Source: Lachnospiraceae bacterium
GTDB taxonomy: Bacteria; Bacillota; Clostridia; Lachnospirales; Lachnospiraceae
Reading direction: 5' to 3'
DNA: 7,715 nucleotides
NCBI GenBank assembly: GCA_900766925.1
Contig: CAAFXG010000224.1
Location: 1 to 7,715, forward strand
The position numbers and the translations under genes were made by a program. Shown one piece after another: positions 7,295 to 7,715 of the stretch. Positions within the stretch are counted from its first letter, which is position 1. Each line of letters opens with the position of its first letter. The notes beneath the pieces were generated by a model. The model was not told the DNA's origin and did not search any database. It saw only the letters and a program-made list of their open reading frames with translations.

Positions 7295-7491
7295 AATATC
7301 TAATTATTCAATCGTATGTTTCCAACATTTTCTTATTCTTATCATAATTGGGTTATATTATTGAAGAATTTTCCAATACCTCCATTATGTGTTCCACCCT
7401 TTCTTTTGATTTTGCCTAACTGCTTCAATTCTTTAATGTGATATTTTTTGGGTAAACTCAAATACAGCTTGCATATATAAATAAGGTTTGG
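7295..7491. other. Intergenic region before the restriction gene, no confident gene
   Basis: This is 197 bases of AT-rich DNA expected to carry the promoter of the restriction-modification operon. I could not place a convincing TTTG / TAnnTTTG promoter pair or a terminator for the gene upstream. In the frame of the upstream protein, past its TAA, the DNA stays open for 49 codons (7491-7345) to a TGA at 7344-7342, but without an ATG. A 13-codon ATG frame lies just ahead of the restriction gene and is probably chance. Confidence 0.4.
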
Positions 7492-7715
7492 TTATTCACC
7501 TAACTTTTTTAGTCTAGATCGGATTGCTCCTTCGTTTCTTTGGAATATCTTGACAAGTTCAGAAATCGTCTTTCCTTGCTTGGAATGGAAAAGTAAATCT
7601 TGTTCCTCTTCTTCTGTCCAAGGTGCATAGGCATTGCTATATAACTGCTTTTGCCTATCCATATATGACAACCCTGATTTTATAACTGGAATTATCTCAG
7701 TATCCTCATCCTCTG
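7492..7715 (-). CDS. C-terminal end of an unidentified protein with a helix-turn-helix-like tail (partial)
   Basis: An open frame enters at the right edge of the window and ends at TAA (7494-7492), leaving 73 codons. It starts with an acidic stretch (EDEDTEIIPVIK), then YMDRQKQLYSNAYAPWTEEE, then a compact region around LLFHSKQGKTISELVKIFQR followed by EGAIRSRLKKLGE. The pattern 'PWT-x-EE(E/D)' followed by 'GKTI-x-EL' and 'GAIRSRLKKLG' is a known style of small Myb/SANT- or HTH-like DNA-binding tail at the C-terminus of larger bacterial nucleic-acid enzymes. I cannot tell which enzyme from the tail alone. It is read in the same direction as the restriction genes but is separated from them by 197 bases, so it may be an island member or a neighbour. 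Its start and body lie outside the window. Confidence 0.7.
   Translation of the reverse strand, partial: EDEDTEIIPVIKSGLSYMDRQKQLYSNAYAPWTEEEEQDLLFHSKQGKTISELVKIFQRNEGAIRSRLKKLGE

Overview
The window reads as a piece of a Bacteroidota chromosome, most likely Bacteroidales (Prevotella or Bacteroides relatives). This rests on protein style, on the near absence of Shine-Dalgarno sequences at most starts, and on the gene families present. There are two compositions. The first ~490 bases are GC-rich, well-behaved coding sequence (33 of 60 G+C in bases 1-60, counted by hand). The rest is AT-rich (for example 20 of 60 in bases 5401-5460), which fits a transferred defence island beside a housekeeping gene.

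Layout. Bases 1-489 (+) hold the 3' end of an NDP-forming acyl-CoA synthetase, closed by a strong, probably bidirectional terminator hairpin. Everything else is on the minus strand and is read from right to left. Bases 7492-7715 are the C-terminal end of an unidentified protein with a helix-turn-helix-like tail. Bases 4277-7294 encode a 1005-residue Eco57I-like (type IIG) restriction-modification enzyme with a PD-(D/E)XK nuclease, an N6-adenine methyltransferase and a specificity region in one chain. Bases 2167-4290 encode a second, 707-residue adenine-specific methyltransferase that overlaps the first gene by 14 bases. Bases 710-1966 are a decayed AlbA_2 (Schlafen-type)/RecG-like regulator gene with an in-frame TGA and two apparent in-frame internal deletions.

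How it works together. The two large genes look like a complete Eco57I-type system. In that family, one bifunctional enzyme cuts beside an asymmetric site and methylates one strand, and the companion methyltransferase protects the host site. The two genes overlap and the second has its own good ribosome binding site, so they should be made together. The AlbA_2 gene is a common passenger of defence loci and may once have regulated this one, but it is broken here.

The non-coding gaps are unusually structured. The 200-base gap before the AlbA_2 gene carries two near-identical 24-base repeats, each made of two half-sites 11 bases apart, plus two small inverted repeats. The 220-base gap after it carries a cluster of CGYTATAAT motifs in both orientations. 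A 14-codon reading frame in ATGA overlap with the end of the second methyltransferase may be the stub of a lost third gene. I did not find a clearly new system. The best leads are the extra C-terminal ~190 residues of the second methyltransferase, the operator-like repeats, and the frame-preserving decay of the AlbA_2 gene.
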